Assembly (NCBI RefSeq): GCF_039535095.1
Contig: NZ_BAAAWN010000001.1
Location: forward strand, 1-64,000
Direction: 5' to 3'
Origin: Arthrobacter ramosus
Lineage (GTDB): Bacteria > Actinomycetota > Actinomycetes > Actinomycetales > Micrococcaceae
DNA length: 64,000 nt
Numbering within the stretch: the stretch's first letter is position 1; every line of letters starts with the position of its first letter. A program made the translations under genes and the position numbers. Below are positions 29,699 through 39,390 of the stretch, piece by piece. A model generated the notes under the pieces. It was not told where the DNA came from, searched no databases, and saw nothing but the letters and a program-made list of their open reading frames with translations.

Positions 29699-30855
29699 AG
29701 TTCCAGGTACTCGATATCATTCCGCACCTGAAGAACCCGGTAACCGGGGAAATTGTCTCGACGGCGGAGCGGCTCAACCAGGTGGTGGAGACTGCCCGCA
29801 GGGCCGAGGAGCTGGGTTTTGACAGTTTCGCCGTAGGGGAGCGGCACGCGGGAGAATTCATCTCTTCGTCCCCGACAGCGGTCCTCGCCGCGATTGCGGC
29901 CGTCACCAACCGCATCAGGCTCCAGACCGGCGTCACCGTTTTGTCCGTGCTGGATCCCGTGCGGGTGGCCGAAGACTACGCCACGATCGACCAATTGAGC
30001 CGGGGCCGCCTGGAACTCGTGATCGGCAAGGGCAACGAGGTGCTGCAGTACCCCTTGTTTGGGCTCTCCCTTGATGATCAGTGGGAGCTGCTCGGCGAAA
30101 AGTACGGGCTCTTGCGGCGGCTGTGGCGGGAGGAAAACGTCACGTGGTCCGGCCGTTTCCGACCCGCGTTGATCGAAGCAACGACGACGACGCCGCGACC
30201 GTTTGCGGGTTCGCCACGGATTTGGCACGGCTCGGCTACAACCCTCACCTCGGCCGCGCTCGCCGCACAGTGGGGCGATCCGCTGTTCACCGCCAACGCC
30301 ATCCAGCCTCGCGAGAACTACAAGATCCTGATCGACCATTACCGCGAGGAATACGAACGCCACGGTCACGATCCGCGCCACCAGTACCTCGGTTCGGGTT
30401 CCGGCGCCGGTGGCGTGTTCATCGCGGACACCACGCAGGAAGCCAAGCGCCAGTTCGGGCCGGTCTACGAGGCGTTGACGATCGGACGCAACGTCCCGGG
30501 CAACAATTCGCCGTTCCGGGACATCGACCACGCTGTGGCTGAAGGTCCTGCGCTGGTGGGCAGCCCGGAACAGGTCATCGACAAAATCCTGAGCTACCAC
30601 GCGCTCTACGGCCACGATCTGCAGTCCATTTCCTTGCCCACCACCCTGCCCTTCGAGCAGCAGCTGGAGATCCTGGAGCGGTTCGCGCTTGAGATCATTC
30701 CTGCGGTCCGAGCCGCCGCGCCCACCACGCTGTGGGAGCCTGCGGATCCCTTCGGCGGCCGTCCGGAATTCGCTGGAGCCACCTCGACTGACGCCGCCGG
30801 AACCGTCACCGCAGACCACGTAACCCACAGGAGTGAAAATGTCTACGCCCACTGA
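29695..30855 (+). CDS. LLM class flavin-dependent oxidoreductase
   Basis: A 386-residue bacterial-luciferase-like enzyme with a TIM-barrel fold, using FMNH2 (or F420) and usually O2. Family blocks: RRAEELGFDSFAVGERHAGE, TNRIRLQTGVTVL, DPVRVAEDYATIDQLSRGRL and GSPEQVIDKILSYH. The N-terminus overlaps the binding-protein stop by 4 bp. It is the first of three such enzymes in the unit. A role in oxidative cleavage of the imported compound is inferred from position; no reductase partner is obvious apart from the divergent FAD-binding protein. Confidence 0.9.
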   Translation: MKFQVLDIIPHLKNPVTGEIVSTAERLNQVVETARRAEELGFDSFAVGERHAGEFISSSPTAVLAAIAAVTNRIRLQTGVTVLSVLDPVRVAEDYATIDQLSRGRLELVIGKGNEVLQYPLFGLSLDDQWELLGEKYGLLRRLWREENVTWSGRFRPALIEATTTTPRPFAGSPRIWHGSATTLTSAALAAQWGDPLFTANAIQPRENYKILIDHYREEYERHGHDPRHQYLGSGSGAGGVFIADTTQEAKRQFGPVYEALTIGRNVPGNNSPFRDIDHAVAEGPALVGSPEQVIDKILSYHALYGHDLQSISLPTTLPFEQQLEILERFALEIIPAVRAAAPTTLWEPADPFGGRPEFAGATSTDAAGTVTADHVTHRSENVYAH

Positions 30856-31702
30856 AACGGCTGCCCCCACCACCGCGGCCTTCACCGCCGCGTGGCAGGA
30901 ATGGCACGCCGCGCATGAGCGCCACCGCGCCGATCCGCACGGATTCCTCGCCGTCACCCACCTGCACTGGCTTGGGCATTCGCATCGGCCTGGCGGCGCA
31001 GCTGCTCCCCTGGACGGGGTGCCGGGCACGTGGAGCGTGGAGAACGACGTGGTCACCGTGGTTTTGGGGCCGGGCGAAAGCCTGCTTCGTGACGGCCACG
31101 AACTCAACCCCGACGGCGCAGGGGCCACCGTCACGTTCGGCCCCATCGCGGAACGGGACGGCCTCGACCTCAAGGCGGGGGACGCCGTCGTCGAACTCGC
31201 CAAGCGTGGCGGCGAGTACATTGTCCGGCCGCGACATCCCGGGAACCCGCTGCTCAATGAATACCGCGGCACACCGGCATACGCGCCGGATGCTTCGTTC
31301 GCCGTGAACGGTACGTTCGTGCCGTTCGCGGTTCTCCGACCGACCACCGTGGGCGCCGCCGTCGAGGGCATCCAGCACGTCTACGAAGCACCGGGCGAGC
31401 TCCATTTCACGCTCGCGAGCCAGGACTTGGTGCTGACGGCTTTCAATGGACATGCTCCGGGCACGCTCTCGGTGTTGTTCACGGACGCGACCTCGGGCAA
31501 GACCACTTACGCGGCCAATCGCTCGCTCACCGTGACCCCGGAAGCGGACGGCTCCGTGGTGCTTGATTTCAACCGTGCGGTCAACCTGCCGTGCGCCTAC
31601 ACGGACCTTGCGACCTGCCCGCTGCCGCCTGCCGAGAACCGGCTGAGCGTGGCCATCGAAGCCGGCGAACGGATCCCTTACGAAAGGCAGGAACAGCAAT
31701 GA
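30839..31702 (+). CDS. DUF1684 family protein
   Basis: A 287-residue DUF1684 protein. The diagnostic C-terminal block DFNRAVNLPCAYTDLATCPL-PPAENRL is present, as is the N-terminal WQEWHAAHERHRADPHGFLAV. The family has no established biochemical function. ATG 30839 is chosen over GTG 30833 because AGGAG lies 5 nt before it. The gene overlaps the end of the preceding monooxygenase gene and its stop overlaps the next start (ATGA), so it is embedded in the operon and must be co-expressed with the three flavin enzymes. Confidence 0.88.
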   Translation: MSTPTETAAPTTAAFTAAWQEWHAAHERHRADPHGFLAVTHLHWLGHSHRPGGAAAPLDGVPGTWSVENDVVTVVLGPGESLLRDGHELNPDGAGATVTFGPIAERDGLDLKAGDAVVELAKRGGEYIVRPRHPGNPLLNEYRGTPAYAPDASFAVNGTFVPFAVLRPTTVGAAVEGIQHVYEAPGELHFTLASQDLVLTAFNGHAPGTLSVLFTDATSGKTTYAANRSLTVTPEADGSVVLDFNRAVNLPCAYTDLATCPLPPAENRLSVAIEAGERIPYERQEQQ

Positions 31703-32862
31703 GCGGCAACTCTCGTCCGGGCCGGCCCGGATTCTTGGCCTTGGAGCTCGACGGCGACGGCGCCCACCCCGCAGCCTGGCGCAAAGCCCGGCATGCCCCG
31801 GATGAGTTGCTGAACGGTGCACGGATCCGGAGCACGGTGCTGGCGGCGGAGTCGGCGGGGTTTCAGGTGGCGACGTTCGCCGACGGGCCTGTGAGTTCTG
31901 GACGTGACGTTGCCGGCCGCCTGAACGCCTTGCAGCGGGCCGCCTTCGCCGGGCCGGTGACAAGTTCGATTGTGCTGGTCCCTGAAGTCGACACGGTTTA
32001 CACCGAGCCCTTCCACGTTTCGACGCAGCTGGCGAGCCTGGACTACGTCTCGGGCGGACGGGCCGGTTGGCTCGTCGCGGCGAGCGGCTCCACGGAGGAG
32101 GCAGCCGCCGTCGGGCGCTCTTTTGCTGAAGGTGCCGCGTTGGCGCAGGAGGCCGCGGCGTCTGTGGAAGTGAGCCGGCGGCTCTGGGATTCCTGGGAGG
32201 ACGGCGCCGTGATCCGCGACGTGGCTACCGGGCGGTACCTCGACGTCGACAAACTCCATTACGTCGACTTCGAGACACCATCGGATTTCGCAGGGCCCGG
32301 GTACTCGGTGAAGGGACCCTCCATCATTCCGCGTCCGCTGCAGGGGCAGTTGCCCGTGGTTGCGCAGGCCGGTTTGCTTCCTTCGGACGCCGATGTGGTG
32401 CTGGTGTCCGCTCCGACGACTTCACTGCTTGCCGCGGAGGTGGCGGAGGTGCGTCGGGCTATTGCTGGGGGCGGCGCCGTTGTTGGAGGCGGCGCCGTTG
32501 ATCGGATCGGCCCGGCGGTGGTGGCGGAGCTCGACGTCGTCCTCGACTCGCGCGGGCAGAGCGCCTCTGCGCGGCTCGCCGAACTGGACGCGTTTACTCC
32601 TTGGTCCAGTTCCCGCGCGCGTTTTGTCGGCACGGCAGCGGAACTGGCGGGCTTCCTTGCCGGGCTGCTTGCTGTGGCCGACGGCGTTCGGCTGCATCCG
32701 GCGGTGCTGGACGTGGAACTCGAGGAGTTGGCGCAGCTGGTGTTGCCCGAGCTTCGTCGCCGCGGGGCGCTTAAGCCTTTTGCCCAGGGCGGCACGTTCC
32801 GGGAATTGCTGGGTCTGGAGAGGCCGCTGAGCCGGTACGCGAGCCCTGGCTCGGAAAACTGA
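31699..32862 (+). CDS. LLM class flavin-dependent oxidoreductase (second)
   Basis: A 387-residue luciferase-like enzyme, more diverged than its neighbours. Recognisable parts are SIVLVPEVDTVYTEPFHVST, LASLDYVSGGRAGWLVAASG, SRRLWDSWEDGAVIRD and the glycine/alanine-rich central part. It resembles the NtaA/SnaA-type monooxygenases that attack nitrilotriacetate, sulphides or similar compounds. The ATG at 31699 overlaps the upstream stop; a longer in-frame start at 31591 lies inside the DUF1684 gene and is unlikely. The partner reductase is unknown. Confidence 0.85.
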   Translation: MSGNSRPGRPGFLALELDGDGAHPAAWRKARHAPDELLNGARIRSTVLAAESAGFQVATFADGPVSSGRDVAGRLNALQRAAFAGPVTSSIVLVPEVDTVYTEPFHVSTQLASLDYVSGGRAGWLVAASGSTEEAAAVGRSFAEGAALAQEAAASVEVSRRLWDSWEDGAVIRDVATGRYLDVDKLHYVDFETPSDFAGPGYSVKGPSIIPRPLQGQLPVVAQAGLLPSDADVVLVSAPTTSLLAAEVAEVRRAIAGGGAVVGGGAVDRIGPAVVAELDVVLDSRGQSASARLAELDAFTPWSSSRARFVGTAAELAGFLAGLLAVADGVRLHPAVLDVELEELAQLVLPELRRRGALKPFAQGGTFRELLGLERPLSRYASPGSEN

Positions 32863-32871
32863 GGAGAGAAC

Positions 32872-34269
32872 ATGACACAGCACAACCGTGCTAAATTCCA
32901 GCCGAGCGGGAAGATCCAGTTCGGAATCTTCTTCCAGGGCGTCAATTCCGGCACCATCTGGAAGGCGCCCGAATCCGGTTCGCAGACCGATTTTGAGTCG
33001 TTCCGAAGGATCGCCCAGACAGCCGAGCGCGGGCTGTTCGCTGCCTTCTTCTTGGGCGAAGGCCTGCGCTTGCGTGAGCACCTCGGCCGCCCCCACGCCT
33101 TGGATGTCGCGGGCAGGCCGGACGCGCAGACCATGCTGGCGGCGCTCGCGTCGGTGACGTCCAATATCGGGCTCGTTGCCACGCAGAACACCACGTACAA
33201 CGATCCCGCCGACCTCGCGCACCGGCTCGCCTCGCTCGACTTGCTCTCCGGCGGCCGGGCGGCGTGGAACGTCGTGACCACGGACAACGCCTGGACCGGG
33301 GCCAACTTCCGACGGGGCGGCTACCTGGACCACGCCGATCGGTACGTCCATGCCGAAGCCTTCGTGGAGACGGCCAAGAGGATCTGGGATTCGTGGGAGG
33401 ACGGAGCGGTTTCCTCGTCCGTCACTGCGGATTCCTGGGCGGGTCCCGGCCATGCGCGGCGCGTGCACCACTCCGGGCAGCACTATTCCGTGGACGTCAC
33501 GCCCCGGCTGCCTCGCAGCGCCCAGTACAGGCCTGTGTTGTTCCAAGCCGGCGATTCACCGGAAGGCCGTGACTTCGCTGCCCGCCAGGCGGATGTCATC
33601 TTCTCGGCGCACCCGAAGTTCGATGATGCCGTGGAGTTCCGTGCCGATATTGTCTCGCGCTCCCTGGCAGCTGGACGGGGCGCCAACGACGTCCAGATCA
33701 TGCCGGCGAGCGAGTTCATCCTCGCGGCAACCTACGAGGAAGCCCGCGAGAAGAAGGAATGGGTCCGCAGCCTGCAGATCGGGCCGCAGCAGGCAGTTGC
33801 GTATCTCGAACAGTTCTGGGGCCGGGAGCTGTCGGCTTACGATCCCGATGGTCCGCTTCCGGAGATCGATCCTGTGGTGGAGGAGACCTCCGAGACCCGG
33901 GGGAGCGGCTTCCACGGTGCCAAAGCCCGGCAGCTCGCCGAGCAGTGGCGTGCCGAGGCCAAGGAGAAGGGCCTGTCCATCCGGCAGTTCGTGAGCTCCA
34001 GGACGTCCAGGGTGGATTCGACGTTCACGGGATCCTATGCAGCCGTGGCCGACACCTTGGCTGAATATGCCCGCGTCGGTGCCGTGGACGGTTTCAACAT
34101 CTCGCCGTGGCTCATCCCCACGGGCCTGGATGACATCGTGAACCATCTCGTGCCGGAACTGCAGGAACGCGGCGTGTACCCCACGGAATACGTCGGCTCG
34201 ACCCTCCGCGAGAACCTGGGGCTGGCGACGCCGGTGCGCTCGGAACCGCTGGTTCCGGTGCAGCTTTGA
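32872..34269 (+). CDS. NtaA/DmoA family FMN-dependent monooxygenase
   Basis: A 465-residue monooxygenase of the NtaA/SnaA/DszA/DmoA group. It has the expected length and blocks: IQFGIFFQGVNSGTIWK, TSNIGLVATQNTTYNDPADL, LDLLSGGRAAWNVVTT, KRIWDSWEDGAV and PVLFQAGDSPEGRDFAARQA. Enzymes of this group oxidise dimethyl sulphide, dibenzothiophene sulphone, aminopolycarboxylates or similar compounds with FMNH2. It is the last gene of the unit, 9 nt after the previous one and preceded by GAGGAGAG. Confidence 0.92.
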   Translation: MTQHNRAKFQPSGKIQFGIFFQGVNSGTIWKAPESGSQTDFESFRRIAQTAERGLFAAFFLGEGLRLREHLGRPHALDVAGRPDAQTMLAALASVTSNIGLVATQNTTYNDPADLAHRLASLDLLSGGRAAWNVVTTDNAWTGANFRRGGYLDHADRYVHAEAFVETAKRIWDSWEDGAVSSSVTADSWAGPGHARRVHHSGQHYSVDVTPRLPRSAQYRPVLFQAGDSPEGRDFAARQADVIFSAHPKFDDAVEFRADIVSRSLAAGRGANDVQIMPASEFILAATYEEAREKKEWVRSLQIGPQQAVAYLEQFWGRELSAYDPDGPLPEIDPVVEETSETRGSGFHGAKARQLAEQWRAEAKEKGLSIRQFVSSRTSRVDSTFTGSYAAVADTLAEYARVGAVDGFNISPWLIPTGLDDIVNHLVPELQERGVYPTEYVGSTLRENLGLATPVRSEPLVPVQL

Positions 34270-34821
34270 ACCTCCATCGATTGTTCCGTAAACGCCGTTT
34301 TGAGCGTCCAAACAATGACGGACTGGTCCGGCTCAATTAACGGTATGGGAACAGTGGCTCTAGAACGGATTCATGAAGAACCGGAAGAAGTCATGAAAAC
34401 ATCCACCTGATCCGGGGTTGCCAAGATAATGCCGTGGCCTTGGTAAAGGCTGCGGGCCGGGCTCGTATCTCTGGGGTTACGAGATATGGTGGCGTGTAGC
34501 GTTTAGGGCACCTTCACCGGGCATTTAATCGGGCGGGTCATACGGGAATTAGAGAGTGCCTGCATATCGGTTTTCTCGAAGCTAAGGCATGAAGGTGGCG
34601 AGCTGACCGGCGGAGCGATGAGCACCCTACCGGAGGACCCCGAGATGTTCACTGGCAAAAGATGCTGGCGCGGGAAAAGGAAAGGCCACCTACTTATGGG
34701 GCCTCGGGGACCCGAGCCGGGCGGACTGGGCGTGATCTGTCTTGGCTATGCCGATAGACTGCCGGACCCGGCGCGTCGCCGACAGGGTTGACCGTTCACA
34801 AGATTCTGAAACCTGCGTACC
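34270..34821. other. Intergenic region, no supported gene
   Basis: About 550 bases separating the monooxygenase operon from the ABC-2 cassette. A weak inverted repeat (ATTGTT near 34280 with AACAAT near 34310) may terminate the operon. No open frame with typical codon use is present. Composition is somewhat less GC-rich than in the flanking genes, and it may contain decayed coding remnants. Confidence 0.5.
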
Positions 34822-35829
34822 GTGAACTTTATGGACGCCGTCATCCGGACTGCCGGCCTACATAAGGACTTCAGCCACGTCAAGGCTCTTGACGGCCTCG
34901 ACCTGGAAGTCCGCGCGGGCGAGATCCACGGTTTCCTTGGCCCCAACGGCGCGGGAAAGACAACGACCCTTCGCGTCCTGCTGGGCTTGGCGCGGGCGTC
35001 GTCGGGCAGCGCAACCGTTCTTGGCCGCGACCCCTGGACACATTCCGTCGAACTCCACCGGCGCATCGCGAGTGTCCCGGGGGACGTGGCCATCTGGCCC
35101 AATCTCTCCGGCGGCGAGGCGATCGACCTCCTCTCACGCCTTCGCGGCGGCACCGCAGACCGCGGCGCCTACAGGCACCGCAAGGCCCGTCTTTGCGAGC
35201 TGTTCGACTTGGACCCCTCTAAGAAGGGCCGGGCGTACTCGAAGGGCAACCGGCAGAAGGTCGCGCTTGTCGCGGCCCTCGCAACCGACGCTGAGCTGTA
35301 CCTGCTGGACGAGCCAACGAGCGGGCTCGACCCCCTCATGGAGGCCGTCTTCATGCGCGAGATCCGCCTGCTCGTGCAGGAGAACGGCGCTACCGTGCTG
35401 CTCTCGAGCCACATCCTGTCCGAGGTCGAGCACCTCGCAGACAGGGTGAGCATCATCCGCGCCGGGCGCATCGTCGACGGCGGCACTCTCGACGCCCTGC
35501 GCCACCTCACCCGCACCGAGGTCTCCTTCGCGGCCGACAACGTCGACACCCATGCCCTTTCGGACCTTGCCCAGGTGCACGACCTGACCGTCTCCGATGG
35601 CCGGGTCAAGTTCGGCGCGGACTCCGACAGCGTCCACGAGGTGCTTCCGCTGCTCGGCACCCTCAGAGTCAAGGGTCTCCTGATCTCGCCGCCGTCGCTC
35701 GAGGAGCTATTCCTCCGCCACTACGGCGTGACGGTCGCTCCGGCCGTCGGCGAATCCGACTTCGCAACACGGCACGACGGCGCCACTCTCCGCCGTCGTC
35801 ATCGGGACGCGGAGCGGACGGGAACCTGA
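34822..35829 (+). CDS. ABC-2 type exporter ATP-binding protein
   Basis: A 335-residue ATPase of the daunorubicin/multidrug (DrrA-like, ABC-2) exporter class. Walker A GPNGAGKTTTLR, a variant signature YSKGNRQKVALVAAL, Walker B LYLLDEPTSGLDPLM and switch SSHILSEVEHLADRV are all intact. The C-terminal ~90 residues form the extension typical of the class. The start may be GTG 34822 or ATG 34831; no clear Shine-Dalgarno distinguishes them. The permease gene follows after 1 nt but is disrupted, so this ATPase may have no working partner. Confidence 0.9.
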   Translation: MNFMDAVIRTAGLHKDFSHVKALDGLDLEVRAGEIHGFLGPNGAGKTTTLRVLLGLARASSGSATVLGRDPWTHSVELHRRIASVPGDVAIWPNLSGGEAIDLLSRLRGGTADRGAYRHRKARLCELFDLDPSKKGRAYSKGNRQKVALVAALATDAELYLLDEPTSGLDPLMEAVFMREIRLLVQENGATVLLSSHILSEVEHLADRVSIIRAGRIVDGGTLDALRHLTRTEVSFAADNVDTHALSDLAQVHDLTVSDGRVKFGADSDSVHEVLPLLGTLRVKGLLISPPSLEELFLRHYGVTVAPAVGESDFATRHDGATLRRRHRDAERTGT

Positions 35830-35830
35830 G

Positions 35831-37490
35831 ATGAGCACGTTCCTGACCCTTTACGGGCAGCGGCTCAGCCGCGACCGGTGGCAGCTCGCCATCTGGGTCA
35901 TCACGATCGGCTTGCTCGCACTCCTGTCGGTCACGACGATCCCCAAGACCTATGGCGACGAGGCTTCCCGTGCCGAGGTCCTGCGGCTCGCGACTGCGAC
36001 CCCCGCGATTCTCATGCTCCGCGGCCTCGTCCGCGGCGCGAGCGAAGGCGCGTTCACGTTCTTCGCGCTCTTCGCGTTCATTTCGCTTCTGGCCGGGTTC
36101 ATGAGCACGTTCCTCGCCGTGCGGCACACCCGCGCCGAGGAGGAATCCGGCCGCGCCGAGCTCGTCTCGGCGACCCCTGCGGGGCGCTGGGCGCCGCTGG
36201 CCGTGACAGTCGCACACGGGTTCGTCGCGAATGTCCTCGTGGCGGCGGCCCTCGCGACGGGCCTCATGGTCGGCGGGCTCGAACCGAGCGGTTCGCTCGT
36301 GGCCGGCGCGGCCGCGGGCTCCGTCGGGATCGCGTTCCTGGGCGTCGGGCTGCTCTCGGCCGAGTTCATGAGCACCTCGCGCGGGGCGAACGGGATCGCG
36401 TCGGCGCTCGTCGCACTCGCCTACCTCCTGCGGGGCTTCGGCGACGCGACGGGCAAGGTCAGCCCGGATGGCCTCGTGATCACGGCGGCTTGGCCGAGCT
36501 GGCTCTCTCCCATCGGCTGGGGCCAGCAGACCTTCGCCTACACGGGCAACCGGCTGTGGCCAGCAGACCTTCGCCTACACGGGCAACCGGCTGTGGCCGA
36601 TCGCGCTCCCGCTTGCGCTCGGAGCGGCGTGCATCGCCGCCGCCGTAGTCCTCATGTCACGGCGCGATATCGGCGCGAGCGTCCTCGCGGGCCGGGCGAG
36701 CCGAGCCGACGCGAGGGCGAGCCTTCGCGGGCCGTTCTCGCTCGCGCTCAGGCTCCAGCAGGGTGCGATCATCGGCTGGTGCCTGGGCGGCCTCGCGACC
36801 GGTCTCCTCGCAGGGGCTCTCGGGTCAGCGGTCCAGCAGGCCCTCAACGGCGCCCCATCAATTACGAGCGTCCTGCGCGCCATGATCCAGGCCCAGGGCA
36901 CGTCCATGACCCAGCTCGTGATCTCGGTACTGTTCGAGTTCGCCGGGGTGCTCGCCGCGGCGTGTTGCCTGCAGGCAATCATCCGGCTGCGGCAGGAGGA
37001 AACGGCCGGCACGGCAGCGCTCCTCGCGGCGCAACCGCTGAGCCGCGTCCACTTGCTCGCAAGCTTCCTGGCCCTGGGCGCAGCCTCGGTGTTGCTCGTC
37101 ATGGCGTTCGCTGCCGTGGGCGCGTGGGCGTCTCTCATCGCGTCCGGGGACACCTCAAACGCCGTCACCGACGTGTGGCAGACCGCCGCCGACCAGCTTC
37201 CCGCGGCCCTCATCTACCTCGCACTGCCGGCGGCCGCGTTTGTCCTCTGGCCGCGCTGGACCATGCCGCTGGGCTGGGGGACGCTCATCCTGGGAGTGAT
37301 GATTGGCATCTACGGTGGCATGATCGGCTTGGACAAGAGTGTCCGCGACCTCTCGCCGTTCACCCACACGCCCGTCCCCTCGGCCTCCGGCAGCGACTGG
37401 AGCGGCGGGTTCTGGATGCTCGGCATAGCTGCCGCTCTCACGACCATTGCGCTCATCGCCATGCGGCGGCGGGAAATAGGGGCCGCGTGA
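35831..37490 (+). pseudogene. ABC-2 type exporter permease, disrupted by a 37-bp duplication
   Basis: A polytopic permease (TetR/DrrB-like ABC-2 family with two repeated membrane halves, together about 540 residues). The first half reads in frame to about 36560 (LSPIGWGQQTFAYTGNRLW); the second half, beginning PIALPLALGAACIAAAVV and running through SRRDIGASVLAGRA to the stop at 37488-37490, is in another frame. The cause is an exact 37-bp tandem duplication (36521-36557 and 36558-36594). Removing one copy restores a continuous protein. The gene is thus inactive as written, unless the copy number can revert or the duplication is an assembly artefact. The uncorrected frame runs on to 37813 in non-native sequence. 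Confidence 0.85.
36521..36594 (+). repeat. Exact 37-bp tandem duplication within the permease gene
   Basis: Two identical 37-bp copies beginning GGCCAGCAGACCTTCGCC lie head to tail. Because 37 is not a multiple of three, the duplication shifts the frame of the ABC-2 permease. The 5-bp GGCCA at the start recurs in part (GGCCGA) after the second copy, consistent with slippage or unequal exchange. Confidence 0.92.
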
Positions 37491-38126
37491 TGGACCGTAT
37501 AACCGATGCCCTCACCACCGGGACCCGCATGCCCAATGGCGCCGGAACCTCCGTGGTCTCCGACGCAAGGGCAGCGCCTCGAGACGTCGGCCTCCTCCAG
37601 TCTCGACATGCTCACCCGTCGCTCAGCACTGATGGCAGGGGTGAGACAGGACGCGGCCATCGTGGCACGCCTAGTGGACACAAACCCCGGTGTAAACTCT
37701 TCACGGTCCCCTGGAGGGACGGGAAGCAAGTACGGACAAACCATCCTGATCTTCCCGCGGGATATCCCCGGAAGTCCTCCGCCCCCACTACAAGATCCTG
37801 GTATCCGGTGTAGGATCGGCAAACGAACACCGGGGGTGACATTTAGCTCCGCGCAAGTCCGGTATGTACCACTGCAAATCGCACCTGCCAGCCCCTAATG
37901 CGCCAGCGGTCTGGTCTTAGCAACCGATCCTTTGCTGAGGTGTTCCTCCGGACAACGGTCCTTTGGATCTCATCCCGCGTGTAGGGCAAGCGCGGCTACC
38001 TGAAAAGCCTCGAGTGCCATGCCTACAAAGGCCAGGACCCCACCCCCTGTCGGCCACGGTTGCGGTCCGGTGAGTGGCCGGCGCCTTCTAGCAAGCGAAG
38101 GGGCCGGCTTCAGCCACCCGCGCGAG
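37491..38126. other. Intergenic region, no supported gene
   Basis: About 640 bases after the broken permease. Open frames present are short, overlap on both strands and resemble nothing I recognise. No tRNA, repeat array or strong terminator was seen. Confidence 0.5.
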
Positions 38127-38474
38127 CTATCCGGGGATGAGGTCGAATTCGTTGCCGTCAGGGTCGGCGAACGTCACCCAGTTGCCGCCGTTGTCCGCGA
38201 GGGCGGTGAGTTGCGTAGCGCCGAGACCGAGAAGCCTGTCCGACTCGGCAGTGAAGTCGCCGGCCTTCAGATCGAAATGCAGCCGATTCTTGACGGTCTT
38301 GGGCTCCGGGACCTTGTGGAACATCAGCACCGGGCTGCCGTCGCCTACGGCGACCGCGGCGAACGTTTCGGATGCGCCCTCGTTCACGGTCCGTCCGAGC
38401 GCGCCGGCCCAGAACGTCGCGATCGCGACGGCGTTGTTCGTGTCGAAACTGACTCCGAGAATGGTGGTTGTCAT
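38127..38474 (-). CDS. VOC family (glyoxalase-like) protein
   Basis: A 115-residue protein of the vicinal oxygen chelate superfamily, one paired beta-alpha-beta-beta-beta module. It begins MTTTILGVSFDTNNAVAIAT and ends DNGGNWVTFADPDGNEFDLI, the standard glyoxalase/bleomycin-resistance pattern with candidate metal ligands HFD (about 66) and the Glu of GNEFD. The reaction is unknown. It lies 72 bp downstream of an SDR gene on the same strand and may be cotranscribed with it under the TetR regulator to the right. Confidence 0.87.
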   Translation of the reverse strand: MTTTILGVSFDTNNAVAIATFWAGALGRTVNEGASETFAAVAVGDGSPVLMFHKVPEPKTVKNRLHFDLKAGDFTAESDRLLGLGATQLTALADNGGNWVTFADPDGNEFDLIPG

Positions 38475-38546
38475 GGTTTGGTTCCTTCGTTCGTTTTTTG
38501 GTGTGTGAGCCGCTGCCCTGCCGTGAGGGCGGCGTGCCGGGGTGAT

Positions 38547-39284
38547 TCAGACTGCGGTTCGACCACCGTCGACGGCGATGACGGCGCCGGTCACGTAGCT
38601 GGCGCGGGGTGAGGCCACGAAGCCGATGACGTTCGCGATTTCTTCGGGCACTGCTGCCCGTCCCAGGAGGGTGGTCTCGCCGAGGGCTTTGATCCTTGCG
38701 GGATCGGATGCGGTGTAAACCGGTCCGGCAGCGATAGCGTTCACGCGCACTCCGCTCGGGCTGTACTCGGCGGCCCACGAGCGTGTGAGTGCGACGAGTG
38801 AGAGTTTCGTGGCGCCGTACGCCGCCCCGCCGGCGAGGCCGACCAGTCCGGCCATGCTGGCAAGGCTGATGATGCTGCCGCTTCCCTTGGCTGCCATCGC
38901 CGGGGCGAAGGCGGAAACGAGCAGGTACGGTGCGCGCACATTGGAGTCGAACAGCGCGTCAAACTTTCCGGGGTCAAGGTCGACGGAGGGCCCGAACCAG
39001 GAGAACCCTGCGTTGTTCACCAGGATGTCAACGTCACCGGCTTCGTCAACGAGCTCCTGGATTCCCTCGGTGGTGCTGATGTCGGCTCCCACAAAGCGCG
39101 CATGGCCACCACCGAGCTCGATCTCTTCGAGGACCTGGACACCGCGGTCGACGTCACGTCCATGCACCAGGACGGTCGCGCCCTGGGCCGCGAGCTGGAC
39201 GGCAACCGCCCGCCCGATGCCCGAGGTTGCCCCGGTCACCAGGGCCGTTTGGCCTTCGAGGTCTCTGATCTGTGTATCCGACAT
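38547..39284 (-). CDS. Short-chain dehydrogenase/reductase (SDR)
   Basis: A 245-residue classical SDR. Cofactor motif TGATSGIG (about residues 18-25), NNAG (about 89-92), the catalytic Ser in LASMAGLVG and the YGATK active site are all present, and the C-terminus PRASYVTGAVIAVDGG is typical. It should oxidise or reduce an alcohol/ketone with NAD(P). It is divergent from a TetR gene; the promoter spacer holds a TetR-type operator, so repression and induction by a small ligand are likely. Confidence 0.92.
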   Translation of the reverse strand: MSDTQIRDLEGQTALVTGATSGIGRAVAVQLAAQGATVLVHGRDVDRGVQVLEEIELGGGHARFVGADISTTEGIQELVDEAGDVDILVNNAGFSWFGPSVDLDPGKFDALFDSNVRAPYLLVSAFAPAMAAKGSGSIISLASMAGLVGLAGGAAYGATKLSLVALTRSWAAEYSPSGVRVNAIAAGPVYTASDPARIKALGETTLLGRAAVPEEIANVIGFVASPRASYVTGAVIAVDGGRTAV

Positions 39285-39324
39285 TTCCTGCTCCTTGTAT
39301 GTACCGGTCTGTCTAATAGAAGAT

Positions 39325-39378
39325 ACTTTAGACCGCCCTGTCTAAATCTGCAAGGCCGATTTAGACAGATCGGTCTGA
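39325..39378 (-). promoter_or_regulatory. SDR promoter with two TetR-type operators
   Basis: Minus-strand promoter TTGCAG (39353-39348), 17-bp spacer, TAAAGT (39330-39325). The spacer is filled by TAGACCGCCCTGTCTAAA (39329-39346); an inverted near copy TTTAGACAGATCGGTCTGA lies at 39360-39378 just before the TetR gene. The two sites share AGACCG..CTGTCTAAA and would let one regulator control both genes. Confidence 0.72.
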
Positions 39379-39390
39379 TATAGTTGGGAA

